DNA from: Litorilinea aerophila
GTDB taxonomy: Bacteria; Chloroflexota; Anaerolineae; Caldilineales; Caldilineaceae
NCBI RefSeq assembly: GCF_006569185.2
Contig: NZ_VIGC02000005.1
Span: 180,898 to 244,897 of the forward strand
DNA length: 64,000 nucleotides
Direction: 5' to 3'
Shown here: piece by piece, positions 34,870 through 43,653 of the stretch
How the letters are laid out: each line of letters starts with the position of its first letter
How positions within the stretch are numbered: the stretch's first letter is position 1
Made by a program: the position numbers and the translations under genes
The notes under the pieces: model-generated
What the model was told of the DNA's origin: nothing
What the model saw: only the letters and a program-made list of their open reading frames with translations
The model's database searches: none

Positions 34870-36585
34870 ATGACCACATCCACCAACGGCGCCAACCTGG
34901 GCTTTGAAAACCAACTCTGGGCCGCAGCCGACAAACTGCGGGGCCACATGGACGCGTCCGAATACAAGCACGTGGTCCTGGGCCTCATCTTCCTCAAGTA
35001 CATCTCTGACGCCTTCGAGGCCAAGTACCAGGAACTGGAGGCCCTGCGGGAAACTGAGTACACCGACCCGGAGGACCGGGACGAGTACCTGGCTGCCAAC
35101 ATCTTCTGGGTGCCGCCGGAAGCCCGCTGGCAGGTGCTCCAGGCCAACGCCAAACAGCCCACCATCGGCCAGCTCATCGACGACGCCATGGACGCCATCG
35201 AGCGGGAGAACCCCCGGCTGAGGGGCGTACTGCCCAAGAACTACGGCCGTCCCACCCTGGACAAGCGCCGCCTGGGCGAGCTGATCGACATCATCGGCAG
35301 CATTGGCCTGGGCGATGAGGCGGCCCGCTCCAGGGACATCCTGGGCCGGGTCTACGAGTACTTCCTGGGCAAGTTTGCGGCCGCCGAGGGCAAGGGCGGC
35401 GGCGAGTTCTACACGCCCCAGAGCGTGGTCAAGCTGCTGGTGGCCATGATCGAGCCCTACCGGGGCCGGGTCTTCGACCCCTGCTGCGGCTCCGGCGGCA
35501 TGTTCGTCCAGAGCGAGCGCTTCGTGGAGGAGCACGGCGGACGGCTGGGAGACATCGCCCTCTACGGCCAGGAGTCCAACCCCACCACCTGGCGGCTGGC
35601 CATGATGAACCTGGCCATCCGAGGCCTGGATGCCAACCTGGGCGGCCAGCCGGCGGACAGCTTCCACAACGACCTGCACAAGGACCTGCGGGCTGACTAC
35701 ATCCTGGCCAATCCCCCCTTCAACATGAGCGACTGGGGCGGCGAGCGCCTGCGGGAGGACGCCCGCTGGGTCTACGGCGTCCCCCCGGCCAACAACGCCA
35801 ACTACGCCTGGATCCAGCACTTCCTCTACCACCTGGCCCCCAACGGCGTGGCCGGCTTCGTCATGGCCAACGGTTCCATGAGCAGCAACACCAGCAGCGA
35901 GGGGGCCATCCGCAAGGCCATCATCGAGGCCGATCTGGTGGACTGCATGATCGCCCTGCCCGGCCAGCTCTTCTACACCACCCAGATCCCCGTCTGCCTC
36001 TGGTTCCTGCGCCGCCGCAAATCCCGCCCCGGCGAGACCCTCTTCATCGACGCCCGCAAGATGGGCCACCTCATCGACCGCACCCACCGGGAGCTGTCGG
36101 ACGAGGAGATCGCCCGCATCGCCGGGACGTACCACGCCTGGCGAAGGGGAGAGGGAGAAAACGCAAAGGCGCAAGGGCGCAAGGGCGCAACGGAAGAGAA
36201 TCCTGGCGACCTGGCGTCTTCGCGTCCTGGCGTTGAAAAAGAGAACGCAAGGGCGCAAGGACGCGAGGGCGCGAGGGCGCAAGGGCGCGAAGGCGCAAAG
36301 GGGGAAGAAGGGCTTGGCGACTTGGCGACTTTGCGTCATTGCGTTGAGTTTTATGAAGACATCCCCGGTTTCTGCAAATCGGCCACCCTCGAGGAGATCC
36401 GGGAGCACGGCTACGTGCTGACGCCGGGCCGCTACGTGGGCGCGGCTGCGGTGGAGGACGACGGCGTGCCCTTCGAGGAGAAGATGGCCGAGCTCACCGC
36501 GGAGCTGTACGAGCAGTTCGAGGAGGCCAAAGCCCTGGAGGCCGCCATCCGCCGCAACCTGGAGGTGCTGGGCTATGGGACGTAG
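34870..36585 (+). CDS. hsdM: Type I restriction-modification DNA methyltransferase subunit HsdM
   Basis: A 571-residue N6-adenine methyltransferase. An N-terminal helical HsdM domain (about 8-140) precedes SAM motif [12 protein letters not shown] (residues 202-212) and catalytic motif IV NPPF (281-284). A C-terminal segment [26 protein letters not shown] follows, then a coiled tail ending in [17 protein letters not shown]. It methylates adenine together with HsdS. Residues ~430-493 are foreign to the family: two in-frame copies of a palindromic repeat give peptides such as [11 protein letters not shown] and [11 protein letters not shown], inserted in the loop between TYHAWR and YEDIPGF. The chosen ATG follows ATCAGGAGAACCC. 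The 3' end is duplicated beyond fic. Confidence 0.95.
   Translation: MTTSTNGANLGFENQLWAAADKLRGHMDASEYKHVVLGLIFLKYISDAFEAKYQELEALRETEYTDPEDRDEYLAANIFWVPPEARWQVLQANAKQPTIGQLIDDAMDAIERENPRLRGVLPKNYGRPTLDKRRLGELIDIIGSIGLGDEAARSRDILGRVYEYFLGKFAAAEGKGGGEFYTPQSVVKLLVAMIEPYRGRVFDPCCGSGGMFVQSERFVEEHGGRLGDIALYGQESNPTTWRLAMMNLAIRGLDANLGGQPADSFHNDLHKDLRADYILANPPFNMSDWGGERLREDARWVYGVPPANNANYAWIQHFLYHLAPNGVAGFVMANGSMSSNTSSEGAIRKAIIEADLVDCMIALPGQLFYTTQIPVCLWFLRRRKSRPGETLFIDARKMGHLIDRTHRELSDEEIARIAGTYHAWRRGEGENAKAQGRKGATEENPGDLASSRPGVEKENARAQGREGARAQGREGAKGEEGLGDLATLRHCVEFYEDIPGFCKSATLEEIREHGYVLTPGRYVGAAAVEDDGVPFEEKMAELTAELYEQFEEAKALEAAIRRNLEVLGYGT
36157..36346. repeat. Two palindromic repeat units inserted in frame in hsdM
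   Basis: The segment reads AACGCAAAGGCGCAAGGGCG and onward to GGCGTTGAAAAAGAG, then a second unit AACGCAAGGGCGCAAGGACG to TTGCGTCATTGCGTT. Each unit is a long imperfect palindrome of the same family as the intergenic copies at 39.35-39.52 and 39.92-40.13 kb. Total length is about 190 bases, with no stop codon in the hsdM frame. Confidence 0.85.
36507..36580. repeat. Duplicated hsdM 3' end, copy 1
   Basis: 74 bases encoding the hsdM C-terminal coil, repeated at 37858-37931 with three mismatches by eye. The two copies bracket the fic gene as direct repeats. Confidence 0.9.
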
Positions 36586-36591
36586 ACCGTT

Positions 36592-36656
36592 CTTATTTTA
36601 CGAAGCAGGCCTTTTGTAAAATAAGGAGGAGCCCTATTGTACGTTCGTAAAATAAG
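36592..36656. promoter_or_regulatory. Three TTCGTAAAATAAG-like sites upstream of fic (putative operator)
   Basis: Sites at 36592-36604 (inverted), 36613-36625 (TTTGTAAAATAAG) and 36644-36656 (TTCGTAAAATAAG). Direct copies are 31 bp apart, about three helical turns. They end nine bases before the fic start. The AT-rich block contrasts sharply with its surroundings. Binding by the winged-helix end of Fic itself is a reasonable guess. Confidence 0.55.
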
Positions 36657-36665
36657 GGATGAGAC

Positions 36666-37829
36666 ATGAAGCGTGGACTCACAGGAAGATACGAAGTAAC
36701 AGGTGTTATGGGCGAAGAGGTTCGCGCATTTGTCCCCCATCCACTTCCGCCCAACCCGCCGCTGGAACTGACCAATCAACGACAGAGACTGCTGGAACGG
36801 GCTACTTTGGCTTTGGGGCGTTTGGACAGCATTTCGCTTCTGTTGCCCGATCCCGATCTCTTCCTCTACGCCTACGTCCGCCGTGAGGCTGTTCTGTCTT
36901 CGCAGATCGAAGGGACCCAATCATCCCTCGCTCAATTGCTGCTCTTCGAAATAGAAGATGCTCCGGGTGTGCCACTGGATGACGTGGTGGAAGTCTCAAA
37001 CTACGTGGCGGCACTCGATCATGGCCTCAGGCGTTTGCAAGGGGGGTTTCCGCTATCCAACCGCTTGATCCGGGAGATGCACGGCGTCCTGCTCGCACGA
37101 GGGAGAGGCAGCGACAAATCGCCCGGAGAATTCCGTCGTTCCCAGAACTGGATTGGCGGCACACGGCCTGGGAACGCCCATTTTGTTCCCCCGCCGCCCG
37201 ATCGTGTGGCGGAGTGTATGGCAGCATTGGAGCGCTTTCTTCACGGTGAAGGCAATCCCTACCCTGCCCTGATCAAGGCGGCGCTGGCCCATGTGCAGTT
37301 TGAAACCATCCATCCATTCTTGGATGGCAACGGACGAGTGGGGCGGCTCCTCATCGCCTTTGTTCTTCACCACGATGGCGTGCTGTCGCAACCGTTGCTC
37401 TACCTGAGTCTCTATTTCAAGCAGCATCGCGCAGAGTACTATCGTCTCTTGGACCTGGTGCGCACGGATGGGGACTGGGAAGCCTGGATCGATTTCTTTT
37501 TGGAAGGAGTACAGCAAACCGCATCCAACGCGGTGGAAACCGCCAGACGGCTCGTGGCCCTGTTCCAGCAAGATGAGCAAAGGATCCAGGCCATGGGCCG
37601 TCGCGCCTCTACAGCGTTACGAGTTTTTCGTGTGTTCTGTGAGCGTCCGCTGATGAACCTGACCCAAATGTGCGAGCGGACGGGCCTTTCCTTCGCTGCG
37701 GCCGCAAATGCGGTGAAAGAAATGGAAGAGGCCGGCATCCTGCGGGAGATCACCGGCCAGCGTCGGAACCGCGTCTTTACCTACGAACAGTATCTCGCCA
37801 TCTTGAGCGAAGGGACGGAGCCCCTATGA
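36666..37829 (+). CDS. Fic/DOC family protein with C-terminal winged helix
   Basis: A 387-residue class II Fic protein. The Fic_N region holds the inhibitory helix motif SSQIEGT with Glu82, followed by the Fic core with active-site loop HPFLDGNGRVGR (His216). A C-terminal winged-helix domain (about 310-380; MNLTQMCERTGLSFAAAANAVKEME) is typical of Fic proteins linked to regulation. Fic enzymes transfer AMP or related groups to Ser/Thr/Tyr. All active-site residues are present, and auto-inhibition is expected. It lies between hsdM and hsdS, has lower GC than its neighbours, and is flanked by duplicated hsdM sequence, so it is a later insertion. Its stop overlaps the next mini-ORF (ATGA). Confidence 0.92.
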   Translation: MKRGLTGRYEVTGVMGEEVRAFVPHPLPPNPPLELTNQRQRLLERATLALGRLDSISLLLPDPDLFLYAYVRREAVLSSQIEGTQSSLAQLLLFEIEDAPGVPLDDVVEVSNYVAALDHGLRRLQGGFPLSNRLIREMHGVLLARGRGSDKSPGEFRRSQNWIGGTRPGNAHFVPPPPDRVAECMAALERFLHGEGNPYPALIKAALAHVQFETIHPFLDGNGRVGRLLIAFVLHHDGVLSQPLLYLSLYFKQHRAEYYRLLDLVRTDGDWEAWIDFFLEGVQQTASNAVETARRLVALFQQDEQRIQAMGRRASTALRVFRVFCERPLMNLTQMCERTGLSFAAAANAVKEMEEAGILREITGQRRNRVFTYEQYLAILSEGTEPL

Positions 37830-37936
37830 ACCACACGGTGACGCTGAGCGCAGAGGCGTACGAGCACTTCGAGGAGGCCAAAGCCCTGGAGGCCGCCATC
37901 CGCCGCAACCTGGAGGTGTTGGGCTATGGGGAGTGA
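37826..37936 (+). CDS. 36-residue mini-ORF derived from the displaced hsdM 3' end
   Basis: The peptide starts MNHTVTLSAEAYEHFEEAK and ends [17 protein letters not shown]. From residue 12 it repeats the HsdM C-terminal coil almost exactly. Its ATG overlaps the fic stop (ATGA), and its stop overlaps the hsdS start by 11 bases. It therefore looks like the original hsdM tail, cut off by the fic insertion and retaining the hsdM-hsdS coupling. It could be translated only to couple ribosomes into hsdS, or the peptide might bind the HsdM/HsdS complex. It could equally be called a pseudogene fragment. Confidence 0.65.
   Translation: MNHTVTLSAEAYEHFEEAKALEAAIRRNLEVLGYGE
37858..37931. repeat. Duplicated hsdM 3' end, copy 2
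   Basis: Second copy of the 74-base segment at 36507-36580. The distance between copies is 1351 bases, essentially the fic gene plus its leader. Confidence 0.9.
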
Positions 37937-39341
37937 GGTCTATCCTAAGAAACCACTTGGCCTATTGGCTGATATCTATGATTCAATGCGAATACCGGTG
38001 AAAAAGGCAGATCGAAGACCTGGACCGTATCCATACTATGGAGCTTCTGGCATAGTTGATTACGTAGACTCGTATATTTTCGATGGAGAGTACTTGTTGC
38101 TTGCGGAAGATGGAGAAAACTTGCGCTCACGAAATCTGCCCATTGCCTTTATGGCCAGTGGTAAATTTTGGGTGAACAACCATGCACATGTGTTGAAAGG
38201 TAATTCGCACAATGATACTCGCTTCCTGTGCTACGCATTGCAGGTAGCTAATGTCGGAAGCTATCTCTCAGGTTCTACGAGGCCAAAGTTGACCCAAGGC
38301 GACATGAGGAAAATTCTGTTGCCTTGTCCCCCCCTCCCCGAACAGCGGGCCATCGCCCACATCCTGGGGACGCTGGACGACAAGATCGAGCTGAACCGAC
38401 GCATGAACGCCACCCTGGAGGCCATGGCCCGGGCCCTGTTCAAGAGCTGGTTCGTGGACTTCGACCCCGTGTGGGAGAATGTGAGGCGGAAGGAAGAAAA
38501 CGCAAGGGCGCAAGGGCGCGAGGACGCAAAGGGGGAAGAAGAGCTTCGCGCCTTGGCGTCTTCGCGTCTTGGCGTTGAAAAAGAGAACACAAGGGCGCAA
38601 GGGCGCAAGGGCGCAACGGAAGACTTGGCCGCCGCCCACCCCGGCGCCCCCTCCCTACCGGAGGAGATCCTGGCGCTGTTCCCCGATGCCTTCGAGGAGT
38701 CGGCGTTGGGGTTGATTCCCCAGGGGTGGCGGGTAACACCAATCTTGGAATATGCCGAACGCCTTAGCGGTGGAACTCCAAAGACGAGCGTCCCCGAGTA
38801 CTGGAACGGAGACATCAAGTGGGTCTCAGCAAAGGACGTGCGCAATGCACATGGGAGCTTCGTCCTTGATACTGAAAAGAAAGTCACTGCTCTTGGAATC
38901 GAAAGAAGTAGCGCAAAGATTCTGCCAGCAAATACAACCGTGGTAACTGCGCGTGGAACGGTCGGCAGTTATTGCCTGTTGGCCGAACCTATGTCGATCA
39001 ATCAAACCAATTACGGACTGAAGTCCAAGCTGGGCTATGGGGACTACTTTGTGTTCTTTACGCTGGCAAATCTTGTTGGCTGGTTACAGCAAAACTCGTA
39101 TGGAACCATTTTTGACACCATCACAACCAGGACCTTTGAACAGTCCAAAACAGTTTTCCCTGACACTACCTTGATTCGACGCTTTGATGAAGAAGTCGCG
39201 CCGTTTATGGAGCGCATGAAGGCCAATTTGTACGAATCCCGCACGCTGGCGGGGCTGCGGGACACGCTGCTGCCCCGGCTCATCTCCGGCGAGCTGCGGG
39301 TGGAAGATGCGGAGCAGTTCCTGGCGGAGGCAGGGGTATGA
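37926..39341 (+). CDS. hsdS: Type I restriction enzyme specificity subunit HsdS
   Basis: A 471-residue DNA-recognition subunit. Target-recognition domain 1 (about 1-135) ends in LPCPPLPEQRAIAHILGTLDDKIELNRRMNATLEAMARALFKSWFVDF, the conserved central helices. TRD2 spans about 255-440, with the second conserved helix pair (ESRTLAGLRDTLLPRLISGEL). Both TRDs are visibly less GC-rich than the conserved parts, as expected for exchanged specificity domains. Residues ~191-234, in the linker before TRD2, are translated from an inserted palindromic repeat ([26 protein letters not shown]). The start overlaps the mini-ORF, indicating translational coupling. Confidence 0.95.
   Translation: MGSEVYPKKPLGLLADIYDSMRIPVKKADRRPGPYPYYGASGIVDYVDSYIFDGEYLLLAEDGENLRSRNLPIAFMASGKFWVNNHAHVLKGNSHNDTRFLCYALQVANVGSYLSGSTRPKLTQGDMRKILLPCPPLPEQRAIAHILGTLDDKIELNRRMNATLEAMARALFKSWFVDFDPVWENVRRKEENARAQGREDAKGEEELRALASSRLGVEKENTRAQGRKGATEDLAAAHPGAPSLPEEILALFPDAFEESALGLIPQGWRVTPILEYAERLSGGTPKTSVPEYWNGDIKWVSAKDVRNAHGSFVLDTEKKVTALGIERSSAKILPANTTVVTARGTVGSYCLLAEPMSINQTNYGLKSKLGYGDYFVFFTLANLVGWLQQNSYGTIFDTITTRTFEQSKTVFPDTTLIRRFDEEVAPFMERMKANLYESRTLAGLRDTLLPRLISGELRVEDAEQFLAEAGV
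38497..38626. repeat. Palindromic repeat inserted in frame in hsdS
   Basis: One full unit (AACGCAAGGGCGCAAGGGCG to GGCGTTGAAAAAGAG) and the left half of a second. It belongs to the same family, sits in the same reading frame and gives nearly the same peptide as in hsdM. No stop codons are introduced. Confidence 0.85.
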
Positions 39342-39347
39342 AAAGAT

Positions 39348-39516
39348 TTAACGCAAAGACGCCAGGACGCCAGGGCGGAAAGAAAAAAAATCCTTGCGTC
39401 TTCGCGCCATTGCGCCATTGCGTTAGAACAATACTTAACGCAAAGACGCCAGGACGCAATGGCGCAAAGATAAGCAGAAAACCTTGCGCCTTCGCGCCCT
39501 TGCGTCATTGCGTTAA
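39348..39516. repeat. Two intergenic palindromic repeat units after hsdS
   Basis: Units 39348-39426 and 39435-39516. Each starts TTAACGCAAAGACGCCAGG and ends in the mirror TTGCG(C/T)CATTGCGTTA, forming an imperfect hairpin of about 80 bases. They fill the entire gap between hsdS and the GxxExxY gene. Confidence 0.9.
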
Positions 39517-39531
39517 ATCCTGGAGCTACAC

Positions 39532-39912
39532 ATGACCGAAGATGAGATCAGCCGGATAATCGTCCGTTGCGCCATCGAAGTCCATCGCACGCTGGGCGGC
39601 CCAGGGCTGCTGGAAAGCGTGTACGAAGAAGCGTTGGCGTGGGAATTGGCCCAGGCCGGTCTCCGAGTAGAACGACAGGTCAGCCTCCCTATTCCCTACA
39701 AAGGTCAGACGTTGGCATCGCCCCTCCGTATCGATCTTCTGGTAGATGGCAAGGTGATTGTGGAATGCAAAGCCACGGCAAAGTACAACGAGGTCTTCGA
39801 AGCCCAAACACTGACCTATCTCAGGTTGACCGGTCTGAAACTAGGCATGGTGATCAACTTTGGAGAACGTCTGGTCAAAGACGGTATACATCGTGTGGTC
39901 AATGGGCTGTAA
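39532..39912 (+). CDS. GxxExxY family protein
   Basis: A 126-residue protein with the eponymous motif GLLESVYEEAL (residues 24-34) and a core resembling PD-(D/E)xK nucleases: RIDLLVDGKVIVECKAT gives Asp, Glu and Lys in the right order. Family members are widespread short proteins with suggested nuclease-like folds and no settled function. TGGAG precedes the ATG. It sits between hsdS and hsdR, hemmed in by palindromic repeats on both sides. Its presence inside the restriction locus suggests passenger insertion or an accessory role. Confidence 0.85.
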   Translation: MTEDEISRIIVRCAIEVHRTLGGPGLLESVYEEALAWELAQAGLRVERQVSLPIPYKGQTLASPLRIDLLVDGKVIVECKATAKYNEVFEAQTLTYLRLTGLKLGMVINFGERLVKDGIHRVVNGL

Positions 39913-39918
39913 AAGCTC

Positions 39919-40134
39919 AACGCAAAGACAGAAAGCCCCTTGCGTCATTGCGCCTTTGCGCCATTGCGTTAAAGAATTCCAACGCAAAGACGCCAGGGCG
40001 CAAAGATAAGCTGAAAATCCTTGCGTCTTCGCGCCATTGCGCCTTTGCGTTAGAAAAATACTTAACGCAAAGACGCCAGGACGCCAGGGCGCAAAGCAAA
40101 AACACGCCTTGCGCCTTTGCGCCTTTGCGTTAAC
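39919..40134. repeat. Three intergenic palindromic repeat units before hsdR
   Basis: Units 39919-39972 (short), 39981-40052 and 40062-40134, each with AACGCAAAG at the left and CTTTGCGTT or CATTGCGTT at the right. The last ends 13 bases before the hsdR ATG, just ahead of its ribosome site. Confidence 0.9.
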
Positions 40135-40147
40135 TTCTGGAGTTCTC

Positions 40148-43100
40148 ATGAACGAAGCCCAACTGGAACAACTCGCCCTGGACTGGCTGGCCGACCTGGG
40201 CTGGACCCACGTTTTCGGCCCGGACATCGCGCCGGATGGCCCCACGCCGGAACGCAGCGGCTACGACCAGGTCATCCTGACCGGTCGTCTGCGGGAGGCC
40301 CTGGCCCGCATCAACCCCGACCTGCCCCCGGCCGCGCTGGAGGACGCCCTGCGCCAGATCACCCGGCCCGAATCGCCCAGCCTGGTGGAAAACAACCGCC
40401 GCTTCCACCGCTTCCTCACCGACGGCGTGGACGTGTCCTACCTCAGGAACGGCCGCGAGGTGCATGAAAAGGCCTGGTTGATCGACGTGGACGACCTGGC
40501 CAACAACGATTGGCTGGCCGTGAGCCAGTTCACCGTGATCATCAACAAGAAAAATCGTCGGCCCGACATCCTCCTCTTCGTCAACGGCCTGCCCCTGGTG
40601 GATATCGAACTCAAGAACCCGGAGGACGAGAACGCCACCCTGCACCACGCCTATAACCAGATCCAGACCTACAAGGCCCACATTCCCGACCTCTATCACA
40701 CCAACGAATTGCTGGTCGTGGCCGACGGGCTGGCGGCGCGGGTGGGCGCGCTGACCAGCGGCTGGGACCGCTTCATGCCCTGGCGCACCATCGACGGCAC
40801 GGACCTTTACCGGGAACCGGGCAACGAGCAGCAGACCGACGGCATCCTGCAGCCGGGCCTGAAAACCGTCATCTACGGCGTTTTCGAGCAGCGGCGCTTC
40901 CTGGACCTGATCCACAACTTCGTGGTCTTCGAGGACGACGGCGCCCACATCATCAAAAAAGTGGCCGCCTACCACCAGTTCCACGCCACCAACAAGGCCC
41001 TGGCATGTACCCTCTCCGCCTGTGGCATCGACGCCGACCCCCGGCGGCTCCTGGCCCGCTTCCCCCGACTGGATGCGGACAACCCTTTCTCCACCCTGCG
41101 GGAGGAACGGTCCCGTTACGGCCCCGACAGCGACCACTTCGGCAGCCGCAAGATCGGCGTGGTCTGGCACACGCAAGGCAGCGGCAAGAGCCTGCTCATG
41201 ACCTTCTTCGCCGGCAAGGTCATCCGCCACCCGGCCATGGAGAACCCCACCCTGGTGGTCATCACCGACCGCAACGACCTGGACGACCAGCTCTTCGCCA
41301 CCTTCGCCGCCTGCCGGGACCTGATCCGCCAGACGCCGGTGCAGGCCGAAAGCCGGGAGCACCTGCGCCAACTCCTCACCGTGCCCGCGGGCGGCGTCAT
41401 CTTCACCACCATCCAGAAGTTCTTTCCCGACGCCAAGGGCGCCCGCTATCCCCAACTCTCCGACCGGCGCAACATCGTGGTCATCGCCGACGAGGCCCAC
41501 CGCAGCCAGTACGACTTCATCGACGGCTTCGCTCGCCACATGCACGACGCCCTGCCCAACGCTTCCTTCATCGGCTTCACCGGCACCCCCATCGAGCGGG
41601 ACGACCGCAGCACGCCGGCCGTCTTCGGCGACTACATCGACAAGTACGACATCCTGCGGGCCGTGGAGGACGGGGCCACGGTGCCCATCTACTACGAGAG
41701 CCGCCTGGCCAGGCTGGAACTGCGGGAAGAGGAGAAGCCCAGGATCGACCCCGAGTTCGAGGAGATCACCGAGGGCCAGGAGGAAGAAGTGCGCCACCGG
41801 CTGCGCACCAAGTGGGCCGCGCTGGAGGCCATGGTGGGCGCGGAGAAGCGCATCGCCCTGGTGGCCCAGGATCTGGTGCAGCACTTCGAGAACCGGCTGG
41901 CGATCCTGGACGGCAAGGGCATGATCGTCACCATGAGCCGGCGCATCGCCGTGGAGATGTACAACGCCATCGTCGAGATTCGGCCCGACTGGCACAGCGA
42001 CGACGACGGCCAGGGTGCCATCAAGGTGGTCATGTCCGGCTCGGCCACGGACCCGCTGGAGTGGCAGCCCCACATCCGCAACAAAGCCGGCCGGGAAGCC
42101 CTAGCCCGTCGCTTCAAGGACCCGGACGATCCCCTCAAGCTGGTCATTGTGCGGGACATGTGGCTGACCGGCTTCGACTGCCCGGCCCTGCACACCATGT
42201 ACGTGGACAAGCCCATGCGCGGCCACGGCCTGATGCAGGCCATCGCCCGGGTCAACCGGGTGTTCAAGGACAAGCCCGGCGGCCTGGTGGTGGATTACCT
42301 GGGCCTGGCGGACCAGCTCAAGCGGGCCCTGGCCGACTACACCGAGGCCGGGGGCCGGGGCGATGCGGCCATCGACCAGGAGCAGGCCGTGCTGGTCATG
42401 CAGGAGAAGCTGGAGGTGGTGCGGGCCATGTTTCACGGCTTCGACTACCTGTCCCTGCTGGACGCGCCCCCGGAGCGACGCATGGCCGGTGTGGCCGCGG
42501 CCATGGACCACATCCTGCAGCTGGAGGATGGCAAGAAGCGCTACCTGGGGGAGGTGACCGCCCTCTCCAAGGCCTTCGCCCTGGCCACGCCCCACGAGGC
42601 GGCCCTGGCCGTGCGGGATGAGGTGGGTTTCTTCCAGGCCGTGCGTAGCGGCATCGCCAAGATGGCCGCCACCGGCGAGGGCAAGGCCCCGGACGAGCTG
42701 GATTCGGCCATCCGCCAGCTGGTCAGCCGGGCCGTGGCCTCGGATGAGGTGATCGACATCTTCGCCGCGGCCGGCCTGCCCAGACCGGACATCTCCATCC
42801 TCTCCGACGAGTTCCTGGCCGAGGTGCGGCAACTACCCCACCGAAACCTGGCCGTGGAATTGCTGCGCAAGCTGATCCAGGACGAAATCAAGGTCCGCTC
42901 TCGCAAGAACGTGGTGCAGGCTCGCTCCTTCGCCCAGATGCTGGAGCAGGCCATCCGCCGCTACCAAAACCGGGCCATCGAGGCGGCCCAGGTCATCGAA
43001 GAGCTGATCCACCTGGCCAAGGAGATGCAGGCGGCCCAGCACCGGGGCGAGGATCTGGGCCTGAACGAGGACGAGATCGCCTTCTACGACGCCCTGGGGG

Positions 43101-43351
43101 TGAACGACAGCGCGGTGCAGGTGCTGGGCGATGAAACCCTGAAGCAGATCGCCCAGGAATTGGTGCGGGCCGTGCGTCGCAGCGTGACCATCGACTGGAA
43201 CCTGCGGGAGAACGCCCGGGCCCAGATGCGGGTGATCGTCAAGCGCATCCTGCGCCGCTATGGCTACCCGCCGGACAAGCAGGAGAAAGCCACCCAGACG
43301 GTCCTGGAGCAGGCAGAGGTGCTGTGCCAGGATTGGCTGATGGACGCGTGA
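40148..43351 (+). CDS. hsdR: Type I restriction endonuclease subunit HsdR
   Basis: A 1067-residue motor/nuclease subunit. The N-terminal nuclease domain contains the PD-(D/E)xK core [27 protein letters not shown] (about residues 155-180). The superfamily 2 helicase follows with Walker A TQGSGKS (near 344), DEAH box [10 protein letters not shown] and motif VI region [11 protein letters not shown]. The C-terminal helical domain interacts with HsdM/HsdS. It translocates DNA and cleaves unmodified DNA with the HsdM2S core. Length and motifs are complete, so the enzyme should be functional. TGGAG precedes the chosen ATG. Its stop overlaps the GTG of a small HTH gene. Confidence 0.95.
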   Translation: MNEAQLEQLALDWLADLGWTHVFGPDIAPDGPTPERSGYDQVILTGRLREALARINPDLPPAALEDALRQITRPESPSLVENNRRFHRFLTDGVDVSYLRNGREVHEKAWLIDVDDLANNDWLAVSQFTVIINKKNRRPDILLFVNGLPLVDIELKNPEDENATLHHAYNQIQTYKAHIPDLYHTNELLVVADGLAARVGALTSGWDRFMPWRTIDGTDLYREPGNEQQTDGILQPGLKTVIYGVFEQRRFLDLIHNFVVFEDDGAHIIKKVAAYHQFHATNKALACTLSACGIDADPRRLLARFPRLDADNPFSTLREERSRYGPDSDHFGSRKIGVVWHTQGSGKSLLMTFFAGKVIRHPAMENPTLVVITDRNDLDDQLFATFAACRDLIRQTPVQAESREHLRQLLTVPAGGVIFTTIQKFFPDAKGARYPQLSDRRNIVVIADEAHRSQYDFIDGFARHMHDALPNASFIGFTGTPIERDDRSTPAVFGDYIDKYDILRAVEDGATVPIYYESRLARLELREEEKPRIDPEFEEITEGQEEEVRHRLRTKWAALEAMVGAEKRIALVAQDLVQHFENRLAILDGKGMIVTMSRRIAVEMYNAIVEIRPDWHSDDDGQGAIKVVMSGSATDPLEWQPHIRNKAGREALARRFKDPDDPLKLVIVRDMWLTGFDCPALHTMYVDKPMRGHGLMQAIARVNRVFKDKPGGLVVDYLGLADQLKRALADYTEAGGRGDAAIDQEQAVLVMQEKLEVVRAMFHGFDYLSLLDAPPERRMAGVAAAMDHILQLEDGKKRYLGEVTALSKAFALATPHEAALAVRDEVGFFQAVRSGIAKMAATGEGKAPDELDSAIRQLVSRAVASDEVIDIFAAAGLPRPDISILSDEFLAEVRQLPHRNLAVELLRKLIQDEIKVRSRKNVVQARSFAQMLEQAIRRYQNRAIEAAQVIEELIHLAKEMQAAQHRGEDLGLNEDEIAFYDALGVNDSAVQVLGDETLKQIAQELVRAVRRSVTIDWNLRENARAQMRVIVKRILRRYGYPPDKQEKATQTVLEQAEVLCQDWLMDA

Positions 43352-43503
43352 CTTTCTTCCTGTCAAACCACAACGGCCCCTTCGCCCTGCCCGCCTACCA
43401 TCACCTGGCCGAAGCTCTGGGCGTCAGCAAACGCACCATCAAGCGAGACATGGCCGCCCTGCGGGCCCAGGAGCCGGACCTGCCCCCGCCCCGGGGTGGG
43501 TAA
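43348..43503 (+). CDS. 51-residue helix-turn-helix protein overlapping hsdR
   Basis: It starts with GTG overlapping the hsdR stop (GTGA). The peptide includes [18 protein letters not shown] and then [14 protein letters not shown], a DeoR/HTH_11-like helix-turn-helix with recognition helix [12 protein letters not shown]. The length is enough for a single HTH and little else. It may be a compact regulator of the restriction operon or the surviving N-terminus of a larger regulator: the sequence right after its stop is a GTAGG repeat. No separate ribosome binding site is visible, as expected for translational coupling. Confidence 0.6.
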   Translation: MTFFLSNHNGPFALPAYHHLAEALGVSKRTIKRDMAALRAQEPDLPPPRGG

Positions 43504-43546
43504 GGGTGCCAGGATTTCGAACAGATCGAAGAGTGCATCCGCAGCC

Positions 43547-43621
43547 CGTAGGTCACGCATCCCTGCGTGACAGAGGTCCCCGGAACAGCGACACCCGTCC
43601 GGCCCGGAGACCGGACCTACG
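43547..43621. repeat. GTAGG-type palindromic modules, relative of the 93-bp array
   Basis: CGTAGGTCACGCATCCCTGC (first 20 bases) is the same module as in the tandem array. It is followed by a second inverted repeat GTCCGG-CCCGGAGA-CCGGAC and closing CTAC. Confidence 0.85.
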
Positions 43622-43653
43622 GTGTCGAGGTGTTCTCTGCTTTCTCCACCTAC

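Noticed and set aside
37926..39341. Invertible hsdS cassette for phase-variable specificity
   Set aside because: No second hsdS copy, inverted TRD repeat or recombinase gene is present in the locus.
39348..40134. Possible CRISPR in the AACGCAAAG repeats
   Set aside because: Units are irregular palindromes of varying length whose inner parts are related to each other, not unique spacers; copies also occur inside genes.
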